From positions 248,001-312,000 of the forward strand of contig JALBUN010000045.1 of assembly GCA_025174535.1 (NCBI GenBank): a stretch of 64,000 nt of DNA. Direction: 5' to 3'. This document shows positions 35,230 to 46,721 of this stretch, one piece after another. Below the pieces are notes generated by a model. It was not told the origin of the DNA. It saw only the letters and a program-made list of their open reading frames with translations, and searched no databases. The position numbers and the translations under genes are program-made. This DNA comes from Cantharellus purpuraceus (taxonomy: Eukaryota; Basidiomycota; Agaricomycetes; Cantharellales; Hydnaceae). The stretch's first letter is position 1. Each line of letters begins with the position of its first letter.

Positions 35230-36820
35230 CTAGGCCAAGTTGGCTATTCCCACTTGCTTGTTGTCCGTGTCAAAGACAGAGTAGAAGTGCTCCAGCCATG
35301 TGAATCCGTTGATGACTAGAAAATGATGCGACATCAATATATTTCCAAGAAACAGAATTAGGCACCCACAATCTAGTCCTTGGCCAGAATTCGTTCCAAG
35401 GTCTGCGACGACAAGGTAAGTGCTAGTGGAATCACCACCAATGACAGAGTTCAGGGCTTGAGGCCACTGTTGAGCTTGGGCTGTGAACTCAAAGGTTTTG
35501 CCCCCGATTTGGTAGAAAAGCGACTGAAGCTATAGGAGATGCTAATCAGTTGATACTTCTCCAGAAATACATATGTGATTTACCGATGTTGGGTCATTAA
35601 TTTTCAAAAGGCCGGTGGTCTGATCTAGTGAGGCGCCGACGGCTTGAGAGTATGCCTGGAAAGCGTCCGTCGCCACAAGCATGAGTGTAGTTCCTAATAC
35701 CAATCAGCAGCTGTGAAAACAAGACGCAACGAGCCATCTCATTACCTGTGTCAACAATACCCGCAGTGCTAGACAAAATAGTTTGGCCGCTACTACCATA
35801 AGTGATCGTCTGGTCAATGCCCCAGAACTGATTGGCCGGGGAGGTTGACGTGATGGGAGCAAAGGTTATGCTGCCAGAAATTTTGGATGAATCAGTCCCG
35901 CCAAAAGTCAGCTCTCCATTAGTGTCAGATGTCGAGGTTGGGGTAGTGTAAAAGATGCCAATCGAATTCGATGGGATCGTGCCTGCCTTCGCCAAATTGT
36001 CCGTGACGGTAGGAACTTGTTGGCCGCTGGATAAGGTCGTGCTTGTGAGGTCTACGGGTCCAATGCTACGTTAAATGGTCAGCACGTAGATGCTTTCAAG
36101 GAAGCCTAGGCGTTATTACCCCAAGATTCCATCCACACCCTGGAAGCCTTGAGACTGTTTGGCCACACCGATCGATTGGCCTTGAATGACCAGTCCTCCT
36201 CCCAAATCAACGGTGTCAGTGAATTCTTCACCACTGAAGCTACCACTTCCATAGGAGACTTTCTACGAAGTACTGCTGAGGACAAGACCATCGTTAGATA
36301 AAGAACTTGACGAACCACAGTAGCGCCAGTGTCCTTTGAAGAGCTGGTAGGAGTGTATGGCGTGTTAGCTCCAACCCTATTCTAAAGGTAAGACTGTTGC
36401 AATCTTTTTCAGTGATAAGAATCCAACCATGTATTCGAACCTTAGGTGCATCAGATGATAGCAGATGGCGCCAGAAATGTTTTTTCACTCACTGCCGGTA
36501 TCAATAAGGAGTGTGTAGCTCGTCCCGGGAGTTCCAATCGACGCTTGGAGAGTGTATGTAACAGCAGTGTTCGTCACTGGGATATTAGTGCCTGCATCTT
36601 GAGACACGCCAGCTTTGAATGCAGCCTTGGCTTTGCCACGCTGGATGAGCGCTTTGGCACGCTCCTGCTCCATCTTGACAAAGGCCGAAGACCCAGTAGC
36701 GTTGATGTGAGTCGCAATAGGGACTGTGATTCCATTGCTTCGTATCTTCACGACAGGGCCCGCAACAACCAGGGAGGCAAGGGCGAACAGAGAGGCAAAG
36801 AGAGGAGAGAGAGCGACCAT
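35230..36820 (-). CDS. Secreted A1 aspartic protease (polyporopepsin-like)
   Basis: Pepsin-family endopeptidase. Eight exons: 36820-36493, 36440-36428, 36376-36307, 36262-36120, 36065-35746, 35693-35584, 35529-35370, 35315-35230; 409 residues. A signal peptide is evident (MVALSPLFASLFALASLVVAG) and a pro-segment follows. Both catalytic motifs are present: DTGSSNTW near residue 109, encoded across a 13-nt exon, and DTGTT near residue 291. Other family landmarks are YGSGSFSGEEFTDTV, VDGILGIGPVDLT and the C-terminal FINGFTWLEHFYSVFD. Basidiomycete relatives are extracellular acid proteases. The start is the first ATG before the signal peptide. Confidence 0.93.
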
Positions 36821-39800
36821 GGTTGTTCGGCAACAAGGACGATAGCAGTGAACGCCGGGGAGGATGAGATGCGAGCCCTTACAAAGAATGGGGAACGTTC
36901 GAATGCCTTCGAGACGTGACGAACAAGGATGCAAAAAGGTCTACTTTATATTCCAGGATGAAGATACTGACCAGGTTGGCAAAACGTCACCCCACTCGTG
37001 TTTTTTGGAAAGTCATATGGACATATTTCGCAAGATAACGAAACTATTATGAAAACATGGTTTTGAACAGCCTTGAACGCGTGACCCCGTTAAGACAATC
37101 CACTCGCTTTCAGAGGCGGTATTGAAAGACCGTGCCTTCTTAGCGCGGCATATGGAACAGTGGAGTATATGTCAGCAGAGTCAATTTTGTCGATGGTGAT
37201 CGAAGCAGATTCCACGTGATCTATCACTCTTTGAGGGTCGGTAAACATTCAAGTAAAATTAACACAGGGAAGTGGGGGATTTAGGTGCCCGAAGTGCTTG
37301 CGTGCTTATGGTACATAGGGTACATCACCATGAGGCTAAGAGACGGAAACACCGGAAGGGTGTTTGATACACGCTTCAAGCTGACCAATGGCGCGAGCGC
37401 ATCAACGCTAGGTAGGCTTCGAGCCAATCATGACTTATGGTACCACTGGCCCCTCTGCAGTTGATCCCAGCAGCAAAAGACACGGACTATACTTGTAATG
37501 GACCAACGGTGAAGCGTGAACAGTGTTGTTTCTTATCGTTTCTCAACGATTTGGATTACGATACAATTGTTTTGTAGAGTTTATCAAGACGAATGTGGTT
37601 TATCTACGGAGCTCCCGGTGGTGGCACAGCGTGAGATAGGGCATGCGAAGAGGCCGGTGGGACGTATGAAGTGATCTATTCTACGCTTAAATTCGATGTC
37701 AGACTTCCATGGCGCTAAGTTATCCATGTTTGCGTGGGAGCTTCTGAAGAAGGGGATGATGTCGCTAGCTGTTCACGAGGCTTGGGTACACTGGACCAAT
37801 CACAGATGACCCTCACTTTAGTCACCATGACCATACCTCGATCATGCCTGACCAAGCGCTGAACCATTTATATACAGTCTCACGACAAGACAACTACTCA
37901 GTGAATGCACGCTTGACCTAGTGAGTGTGAGCCACCCTCCAAGATGTATAGACACTACGCACGAATCGGTCTCTCCATTTGTCAGAAAGGATGCGTCCTC
38001 ACAGTGTTTTTGGTACGGACGCGTGGCGCGATGAAGTCTCTTGAAAGACATGAATGTAAGATGGGTGCTTTGCTTTTAATCCTGTGCCACGTTCTTGTGT
38101 TGACATGGACTCATTCAAAGGCATCGTTCAGGCCGGTTTGTTTACTCGGACGATCGTGAACACGCAGTGGTCACTATTACACTCTTATTCGAGTGTCTCT
38201 TGCAACTAGCCTGCTGTCAGCTGACGCACAAGTCCACTCGTTAGCCAACGACTATGCATGGAGGAGCTGCCTTTTGAGTTCACTCAGCTCTAAAAGTCCC
38301 GGTCGCCTGCCAATGCCAGCCGCCGCAGAGCGCTGAGCTGCAGGCAGGTAGGCTGTGTAAGCTGCTGGGAACTGACTGGGCCTTGTGCAACACAATGAGT
38401 AGTTCACTACCTATAGCATCACAACAAAGCCCGGCTTTCCAATCTGTTGAACAGCAACTTGCACGACAGTCGGGAGTAGAAAAACTACTTGTATTATACG
38501 CAACCCTTAGAACTAGCTATACAGCTGATGACTAATAGAGCCGCGTGATGTATCTGGGAAGTGAGCGTACTACTGTCACGTCTACACAATCCATTCGTAA
38601 TACATTGCGTAACACCCTCTTCGTTGAACATCGTCTCGACGGCGTCGCTCTCCGCCTGTCACTGCCAGCTGGCACTGTGTGCTGAGCTGTAGACTAGTAG
38701 GTGGTGTAGGAATTCTCTGGGACCTGAATAGGCGTTGTTCAAAACTAAGTAGTCACTACTTACCATGTCGAACAAAGCCTGCGTCTTCCAATTCATTCGT
38801 GATACATTGCATAACACCTTCAAACGTCGAACACTGTCTCGATGGCGTCGCTCTCCGCTTGTCACTGCCAGCTGGCACTGTGTGCTGAGTTGTAGGTGAT
38901 GTAGGAATTTTCTGGGAACTGAATGGATTACTTACCATTTTGAACAAAGCCTTCGTCTTCCAGTCCATTCGTGATACATTACCGTTGTTTCCGTCGCCTG
39001 CTGGCATGACGGCAGTTATATCGTATGTGGATCGATCAGAACGGCTTGGATATGGGATATGACGACAAACAGGGCAAACAAGTCCAGTTTGTCATCTGGA
39101 AGACACCAATTTCCAGATGGAACCACGTCTATTCCCTGAGCGACGGCCACTTGCGCGTTTACGATCCAGTTGATCAAGAGGCTACAAACGACACTGCCTC
39201 ATTTTGTCTATAACCGAGAACCGCGACTGGATAATTGGTGAACAAGCACTGTATAACTGCTAGATACCCCTCATTTCCGCGACATTTGGTGGCCGAGTAT
39301 AGCTGGTCAATAGCTTGCTTGTTATATGAGCTGGGTTATATTTTCATCCTGTATTTAAAACATGCCCGGCATGTTTAACATGGCACATTACTCCCCTAGG
39401 CAGTTCCGTGATAATTCATATCTGTGGTGAAATTGACAAGCCTGGGAAGATGTCACTTCCCGCGGAAGGATCCACTTACAGGGTCTACATTGTCACATTT
39501 AATCAGGTAGCGGTGAACCGAGTCGCCAGGAGATTGCAGAGTTGATTTCCATATGGAGCCATTCCAGTTTGAAGTCCCAGAGTCGACGCCACCCGCTACT
39601 GGTATGGCCACTGAACACGTGAGCGCACTTCGTTGGAATGCTTCGGTACTCTGACTGTCCCGTCCTGGGAAACCTCTCACCAGCGTGTTCTTGGTGGCTG
39701 GAACTGTTCTATAGGAATAGGGAGTAGAAAATGATCACTTGAAGTAAAGTCCTACTGCACCATTCCCATAACAATGCACATCTCAAAACCAACATCCAAG

Positions 39801-40275
39801 CACATTATCATGATCACCGCCAACGGATGAGTCCACTGAACATGTTACTGTAGTTGACATTACCGAGCCAAGGAGTGCGTTCTCTTTTCTGCCAGTGGAA
39901 CACCGCCGTGACCTCGTTTCCCTCCCGTATTGGGCCTGCCACTAGTTTGAGAAGCGTTCGACATCGGTCTTTGTCGTGACGGTTATTGCTGGAATCCGAA
40001 TTGAAGAACGCCTGAGAAAATTCCCTAGGCGTTCAATAGAAGGGGACGGAACTCGTTTTATGAGCTGACTGATAAATAGGTGTGGTTGGATGCAGTGCGA
40101 CAATGTTACGCCATCAAAGCGCGCTTTTGGTGATGGCTATCCAGGCAATGATCATAGTAGAACTACAGGCTTGCATTGAATGATATATCTGCAATGGCAC
40201 CCATCCCATTTCTTTTGTCTGCAGCTCAATACATTATGACAGTTTATTACATGCGACACCTTCATACAAGCACAT
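36821..40275. other. Gene-free gap of 3.4 kb
   Basis: No frame with motif support or good splice linkage. It contains a short tandem repeat (38597-38970), a diverged related unit near 38280-38430, and a short palindromic word around 39362. It may be an old degraded insertion zone. Confidence 0.5.
38597..38970. repeat. Imperfect tandem repeat, about two units plus partial
   Basis: Unit 1 is 38597-38798 (202 bp) and unit 2 is 38799-38970 (172 bp); a partial third begins at 38971. All share gt(a/g)atacattgc, gcgtcgctctccgc, tgccagctggcactgtgtgctgag, and an ending cttaccat...aacaaagcc. A diverged unit lies near 38280-38430. On the minus strand each unit has a donor-like (g)gtaag at the same place, so it could be a duplicated exon of a lost gene. 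Confidence 0.7.
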
Positions 40276-41520
40276 TCACCCCATCCCCGCACCACGCCAC
40301 CACTTGACAATTCCATCGTCACCTCCACTTACAAACGCCCCAGGCCCAGATGCGCTGGGTTTTGGTCTCCAGCAGACGGACCAGACATCAGTAGGTTCCT
40401 GGATAGTAGATACCGCACTCCGTGCCGAGAGATCCCATACTTTGATCGTTTTGTCTGCAGACCTATCCATGTTCGCCGTCATGTGAGGACAAGGGTGCGG
40501 TGAGCAATTAATAGAACGCGAACCCAGAAGCTACGAGTTTGCCATCAGGAGACACGGATACGCTTAACACCCACGACGAATGTCCAGTTAGCGAGGCGAC
40601 GGCACCGCCACCCCTTCCTGGGTTTCGGACATCATGCATGATGATTCGTTTGTCGTCAGATCCTGATATTAGTAACTAACAAGTGAATGAACGTTGGGGC
40701 GTTGAACATAGAACAAATGACTATGCTTACTTGGCCATCTGGAGACCATGTTAACGAGCGTACACTCATTGCATGAGAGGTATAGGTATTAAGAAGCTGA
40801 GAAGATTCGATATCGAATAGGTACATTTGGCCAGTTTCCGAAGCTATGGCTACTTTCGACCCATCGGGACTCTAAGCGGGGGTTAGTGTGCCACGCGATT
40901 GGTGAGGAAGTGGAGAACTGACATGGGTTACAGAGATGCCAAATCTGCCTTTTCCAGGCGAAAGATGATGTGCCACTCTGCCAAAGTCTGCAGCTGCCGC
41001 GGAGCGAACGGTCACGCCCCCATCACCACCGGTTGAAGCGTACGTCTCTCCCTTTGGATGGATAGAAACAACCCATACTGAACAGAATATAATAATTGGC
41101 TACTAGACCATATAAGTTGGCATACGCACACACCAGGTTCGGTTTGCTGAGTCGCTGTTGGATCTCGCGCATAGCTCTCGTGAGTGCCTAAGAGGGAGCC
41201 ATCCGTCAAATCCATCAAATGTGTCAGCCCCTCCAGTGTATTGTATACTGCGCGATCTCCAGCAGCAGATACAGAAAGGGATGTGATGCCAAGGGGATAC
41301 GGCGGACGCGCGTGGAGTTGTTGTCCTGACTGCGCGTCCCACTGCCTTATGGTCCCATCTGCTGAGCCGGTCACAACGGTTTCTCTCGATGTCCATTGCG
41401 AGGCCCATATAGCGTCATTGTGAGCTGGTAAACACGCGTCAATGTTCCACGAACGCGCTTGCAAAATAAGTTCTTACGCTCAGAAGAGTCATGGCTATGT
41501 AGGAATTGCAGACTCTGGAG
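40276..41520 (-). CDS. SKI8: WD40 protein SKI8 / WDR61 (start exon not resolved)
   Basis: Scaffold of the Ski complex, which feeds RNA to the cytoplasmic exosome (in other fungi also Rec14, needed for meiotic recombination). Exons 41424-41134, 41077-40923, 40871-40731, 40675-40524 and 40462-40276 join in frame; an upstream exon ends at 41478 with LQFLHSHDSSE. Family landmarks: HNDAIWASQWTSRETVVTGSADG, FGISVTHSPDG, SHAMSVRSLTWSPDG, LTGHSSWVLSVSVSPDG, and LVASGSADKTIKVWDL (exon join at 40524/40462). About 320 residues, as expected. No ATG lies in frame in the first exon, so a further upstream exon or a different splice must supply the start; the left-strand end given is approximate. Confidence 0.88.
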
Positions 41521-42192
41521 CCGTCTTTTAAGCACTAAGGACAAGTCGGCGACAAGATTGGAGACCAAGAGCTCACCATTGCGTTCTAAGAAAAATCGTC
41601 GGACTTTAAAACCTGGGACGTGGCTTCACTGTGACGATGAGGACATCTGCCCCGTCGAGCTTTCGATTCTCAGTGCAATCTTCTCTCTGCTTGTTAATTG
41701 AGAAAAGGGGCTGCGATGCTCCTGCTTTACTTGACGTCTACTCTCTTTTGTTGGCTTCCGATAGTGCTCACGAGACGCGGCCAACCGGTCGCCGTCGTCT
41801 GCAAAGTCCAAAGGGTACCTAGGACAACTTATTTCAGAGACTCTGCGGGGTTCAGGCGTGTGTTTCCAGATTGCTTTCATTCTATTGATTTGGTTCTTTC
41901 TGGCTTGATCGTAGTGTCTAAGGTGCTTGGCACTGCTACAGTCTCGTCTTATGGTGCTCAAGAGATTAAACCCATCGGGAATTGACCATACTAGGCACTA
42001 CCTCACATTCCTAGTCCACCCTGTGTTATGGCGTTAGCGACGGTTACACCTATAGGTTTTCAGGTCAGCTTGAGGGTCCGCGTGTAAACAAGTCGAACTT
42101 AACACGCTGGGCACATAAGTGCGATACATGTTACCCAAAAAAACCAACGTTTGCCATATCATTGATCTGCTAGAAATAAATAGTCACAAATT
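41521..42192. other. Intergenic region
   Basis: Holds the unresolved start of SKI8 and the 3' flank of CHS5. An ATG followed at once by gtgagc near 41578 is a candidate first exon for SKI8, but I found no acceptor restoring the frame. Confidence 0.4.
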
Positions 42193-43701
42193 CTAGCTAA
42201 GATCGACTTCAACTGTTGGTCCAACTTCGTCCTCTGTATCTTCCTCATGCGTCACCTGCGCCGTCTCTTTTTCGACTGGTGGAGGTGGAGGTATTTCCTG
42301 AGGGGCAATTTCGTACCCTTTCAGAGCCATATCTGTCTGCTGTGCCTCTGAACCTACTTCATTCTGAGGCAAGGGTGGTACTGCTGGAGGCGGTGCACTT
42401 GCAGAAGATTGCGTATTAGGAAATTTGAAATCTTTTTTCATCGTCCCATTACGAGGTCGTGGTTTTGTCTCTGAGGAGCGGCTCCCAGAAGAATCCGGTT
42501 CTTCCACGTCATCCTCAGTCTGGTTGACAAACGTCGAGGAATGGGAGGCCGGCGACGTTGGCGACGTCGGCGGAAGCGATGTACGGTGGTTAGGTGCAGG
42601 TGATTGAGGACCAGGAGGATTTTGAAGAGACTGTGGGCGCGTGAAAGGTACAGATGATATTGGGGCAGAAGGTGTCGCCCCCAAGTAATAATTTGCGATT
42701 GGTACCATTCTGATTATAAGAGTCAGTGATGTCTTCATAACTTGCAATGAAAACACACTTCTTTTCAGTTTGGCAAGCCAATATCCAATGCGGCTGTACG
42801 ATGGGTATGCTGAGCTGCAGAGCACGTTGGTACTCAACTCCTGGCCCTCCGCTAAGATTGCTGGACGAATGTGCTCCACTGGAGGCTGCAGCAGGTGTCG
42901 TACATACAAAGTGCGTAGTATCGATCTGTATCTTGTCACTCCACTTGGCTTGCATATCACGCAGGGCAAACTTTGCGTTCTCGAGGAGAACACCATCCTG
43001 AACATTTCCGAAGCAAACAGATATGCCTGACGTGTCGGTGATTGCATGTGTCCGTAAGCGGATAATGTTGGACGGGTAAATGCCCGCCGTTGTGCGCAAC
43101 ACAAGCTGGAAGGTGTATTCTGTGTGTACCTCGAGACCAGATAATTTCGTGGAAGTATTTTGTAAAGGTGAAGGGATCGTAGCAAGCCTTTGGCCGTTCT
43201 TGTATATATCTAGCGAACGAAGTTTTGCTGTCGCAAGTTGCAATGCTGGCCATTCAAGGGTAACAGACGTTTGAGTCACATTTCGTAGCTGAGAAGATGC
43301 GGTCATGTACGTCACATGCAACGATCCTTGCGACTCACTGTAAGCTGAGGAGCCCAGGGACTTTTAAGTCCAAAGGTCTGATAAATCTCCTCTTGCAATT
43401 CCCAAAACTCCGACCTTTGACGTTGCTCTTCAGCAATGTTCCGGTGCACGGCAATGTTTACAATGGATCCGGATCCTACCCCTGGAGGAAGTAGCAGTGA
43501 TGGGAACTCAATCAGATGTGCCCTTTCGCCTATGAGGATCTATAGTCCATGTACATGAGATCTCGATGGTATGACAGAGGGAAAAGTGTCATACAGCCAT
43601 TCCGGCATCTGCTGAGCATGAGCAAGCTGCCACCATCTGAAAGCGACTGGCTCACCAAGTTTGCCAACGGTGAAAGTGAACGAATCCTGTGGCTTCGTCA
43701 T
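42193..43701 (-). CDS. CHS5: CHS5, exomer scaffold for chitin synthase export
   Basis: Chs5 is the core of the exomer coat, which works with Arf1 at the trans-Golgi to export chitin synthase and other cargo. Five exons: 43701-43656, 43608-43595, 43539-43339, 43288-42759, 42709-42193; 435 residues (yeast Chs5 is longer, with an extended C-terminal tail). The N-terminal dimerisation region reads FTFTVGKLDAGMAIL, then HLIEFPSLLLPPG. A fibronectin-III domain follows (NVTQTSVTLEWPALQLATAK, KLSGLEVHTEYTFQL), then a BRCT domain (DTSGISVCFGNVQDG, DTTHFVCT, IPIVQPHWILAC). The tail is Pro/Ser-rich and acidic. Exon 2 is only 14 nt. Confidence 0.93.
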
Positions 43702-44240
43702 GGTAGGATAAAGTGGATGAAAGGGCCAGCTCGAGCCGACTTTTCTCTCTGGTTATTTGACTGTTCGTTTCTGGCAACGGAGAGGCGAATGGAGATATAG
43801 CACTGCACGATATATTCCGTGTTGGGCAAGCGTTGTGGCGGAGCTGCAATTTCGTACATGCAATGGCCCTTAATTGCAGAGGCATGGACCAGTGTCATCT
43901 CTTATTAATTAGCAGTCATCCCAGATTTCATACGAGGCTTGACATGCGTATAGCTCTAGCTTGATAGCTGATGCGTGCACACCTTCTCTTGGTTCTGTAA
44001 AGCTGGCTGTGACGCTTTAGAACCTCACGCCTGCCTCCCAGCTTCTTATACGCGTACGGTTCTAGTGATTTACAATTGGCACATGCCGATCAAACTTCGG
44101 GTTATAACCTAAGAATCATAAAAGATAACCAAATGACTATTAAATCCAGTCACACCAAGAAATGAGTGGATCTCAAGCACACTTCGATTTCCTGCTCGCA
44201 TCTGCGTTAGTATGCTTCTTCATAGTAGCCCAAGGCATAA
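43702..44240. other. Intergenic region
   Basis: CHS5 promoter side and 3' flank of the transporter gene; both genes read leftward. No gene seen. Confidence 0.5.
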
Positions 44241-45946
44241 CTAGACAGTCACGAAAATGCGACGATTCACTGCACAAATAGAGGACGGTAAGTTTTCAAA
44301 GAAGCAGAAGTATCTGCTTCACCGGACAGACCTTGAAACCGTGTCGTGACAGCAAACAGCGAGCCACATAATAATGTAAACCCAGAATACAAAATTACTG
44401 GTGTCCATTGACCGTTCATATGACTTCGAATCGCTCCAGCTATCGGTCCCCCTGCCAACTGAAACTAGGTTGAGTCGTGCTGCTTTCCAGGAGAGGGAAT
44501 AAAGTAGGTACCTGTCCAGGCAACTCGCTGGTGAAGAAGAAACCCGTTATCACAGGCAATTCGTCGGGGTCAAAAATGTGGGCGAGAACTGCGGGTAGAA
44601 GACTGCACACGTATCAGACACGTCCTTACCTTGGACATGATCCTACCCAATGTATCCACCTCCCATAAAACCATATGTAAAAGAAAACACATAGAGGAGC
44701 GGGAGTGAATTTGAAGCCGGGAGCCAAAGTGCAAACTGACAGAGTCCGGCTAGCGTCATTCCCGAAATGATGGAATTCATGGTTCCAAGTTTTGAGTCCG
44801 CTGCCAGGCCAAGGACGATCCTACCAATCACCATGCCCAGGTCCATGATGGCTAAAAGAATTGATCCGACGAAGGAACTAGACTGCAGCTGCGTCTGTGC
44901 ATAAGTGGGCACGTAGAAAAACGGTACCATGTACCTAGGTTATATTTCAAATTCGGTATTCGTGTTGAACAGTCATGTCATACCCAAACACGCTCAAGCA
45001 ACTGGCGCAATACAGGGTTACAAACTTTGGATCCTTGACCAATGCGAAACTGCTCCATATTGATGTGTGCTTCGAACTCGTTGGCATCGGTCGCGTATTC
45101 AAGAGGCAAAGAGCAAATATACTGATACCCGCCGAGATGCACCCTGAGAGCCATAGCGCCCATTGGTATCCCATTCGTGTGATTATAGCTCGAATGAAGA
45201 ATGACCAGAAGATCCCGCCAACGCCTGAACCAGCAGATGACACCCCAATGGAAAGAGACCGTCGTTTCAAAAAGCATTGAGCAGACGCTGATATACATAT
45301 TCATTTGTGTGATCATCTCGAGCGATAAGAACAACAAATATACCAGTGTTTGCGGGAATGAAAAGGATACCCGCACCTATGCCATTGAGAATTCCTTGGG
45401 TGAGTAAAAGAGTTGGAACTGTACGACAAAATCCTGCGGCGACAAGTGCGCCACAGAATATGATACTGCCACAGAGGGAAACTTTGCGAACCCCAAAGAG
45501 TTCGACCGATCTGCCAACAGGCATCCCAATCGTGAGTGTGAGACACGTGCCAATAGATCCGATGAAGGCTATCAGCTGTGATGTTGTGACTGTTAACTAA
45601 TGAAGGAAAACATTGCTCAGAAACAAGCTACCTCGGCGGATTCGTTTGGAAACTGGTGAAGTAGATAGTGGGCCTGGTATACACCTATCTCACGCCATGA
45701 AAATGATCGATATAAAAAACGAAGGCACTAACCGTATGCATAGTTAACACCAAGAAGATTGAAATTCATTAGGAAACACGAGAGAACGACCAGCCAACCG
45801 GTAAGACCTCCCTCGTGGAAGGGTTGTTCACAAGAATCAGCTTCCCGGTTTAGCATACTGGCCCCAGGTGATGTAGCTGTATTCACGGCAGCGGCAACTG
45901 GATCAGAGAGCCGTTTCTCATCGGGAGAGGTTACTTCAGAGGTCAT
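44241..45946 (-). CDS. MFS transporter, monocarboxylate-transporter (MCT)-like
   Basis: Fungal MCT/MCH-type permease, plasma or vacuolar membrane; substrate not predictable. Eight exons: 45946-45733, 45684-45632, 45575-45344, 45287-44984, 44934-44647, 44602-44512, 44464-44323, 44269-44241; 450 residues. A ~50-residue hydrophilic N-terminus leads into GWLVVLSCFLMNFNLLGVNYAYGVYQAHYL (helix 1), then IGSIGTCLTLTIGMPVGR, GAGILFIPANT, KRRSLSIGVSSAGSGVGGIF (the usual loop motif plus helix 5), a central loop, and FFYVPTYAQ, GRIVLGLAAD, GGGYIGLLPAVLAHIF. The last intron (donor 44322) gives the short basic end RRIFVTV, commoner in the family than reading through to 44267. Confidence 0.88.
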
Positions 45947-46721
45947 ATCAATGCGGGAACTGGTGATGATTGAAAGAGGAAAATATAGACACTGTGTGAC
46001 TCTTTGTCAGAGCCTCGCGTCGCGCAATCAGATGATGCAACAGACCAAAAAAAAAAGTAGGATGCGACGGTAGACCAAGAATGCCAAGGTCAAAATACGT
46101 TGTCGAGGGCAAAGCGTGTGAAGCTCCGCTCTGCAATAGGTATTGTGTAATACCACGTATGATGACAGTTTCTCGGACAAGCAGGGCACCACACTCAGGG
46201 CGTGGTTGAGGTAGGGACTCGGTTTATGTGAGAAAGTCGCCTCTTACGACTCTCGTAAGCTGCCTAAGATGGCCTAGCCTTGTCATTATTAATGCATTTC
46301 CCCGTTATTGCATCAGGGATGGGATCTAGAGATTCAACGTGGGCTTTTATGCAAAAATAATTATTAGCAACGTTAGTGGTTCTCTGAGAAACGGGAAGTA
46401 AAATGTCGTGTTTTGCCTCACCTGAAACGCTGATTCCTCAAGTGATCATACCGCATCTGGAAGACTTGCCAGGTCATAGGCAATCCATGACTGCTGTCAT
46501 GGATGAGACCATATGCTTGCGTGCAGGTCCAGGGCAAATGTCACCGGCCGGTTCATCACTTCAACCTGTGCAGCAGCTCACATTGGCTGGTGTGCCCATT
46601 GAGTCTGGGAAAGTCTCCCGGGCTTTTAGGAAAAGAGCGTTCATGTGACGCTTAGCTGACGTAAGCGATTCCTACTTTTAGATCTCCCACTTTCGTTTGG
46701 CTTGCACTAGCGCTGCACTCG
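45947..46721. other. Divergent promoter region
   Basis: Lies between the divergent MFS transporter and the first histone deacetylase. A small frame at 46403-46648 has no recognisable motif. Confidence 0.5.

Noticed and set aside
43698..43898. Minus-strand frames just upstream of CHS5
   Set aside because: They end in or near the CHS5 start and have no compatible splice link; the CHS5 ATG at 43701 already gives the expected N-terminus.
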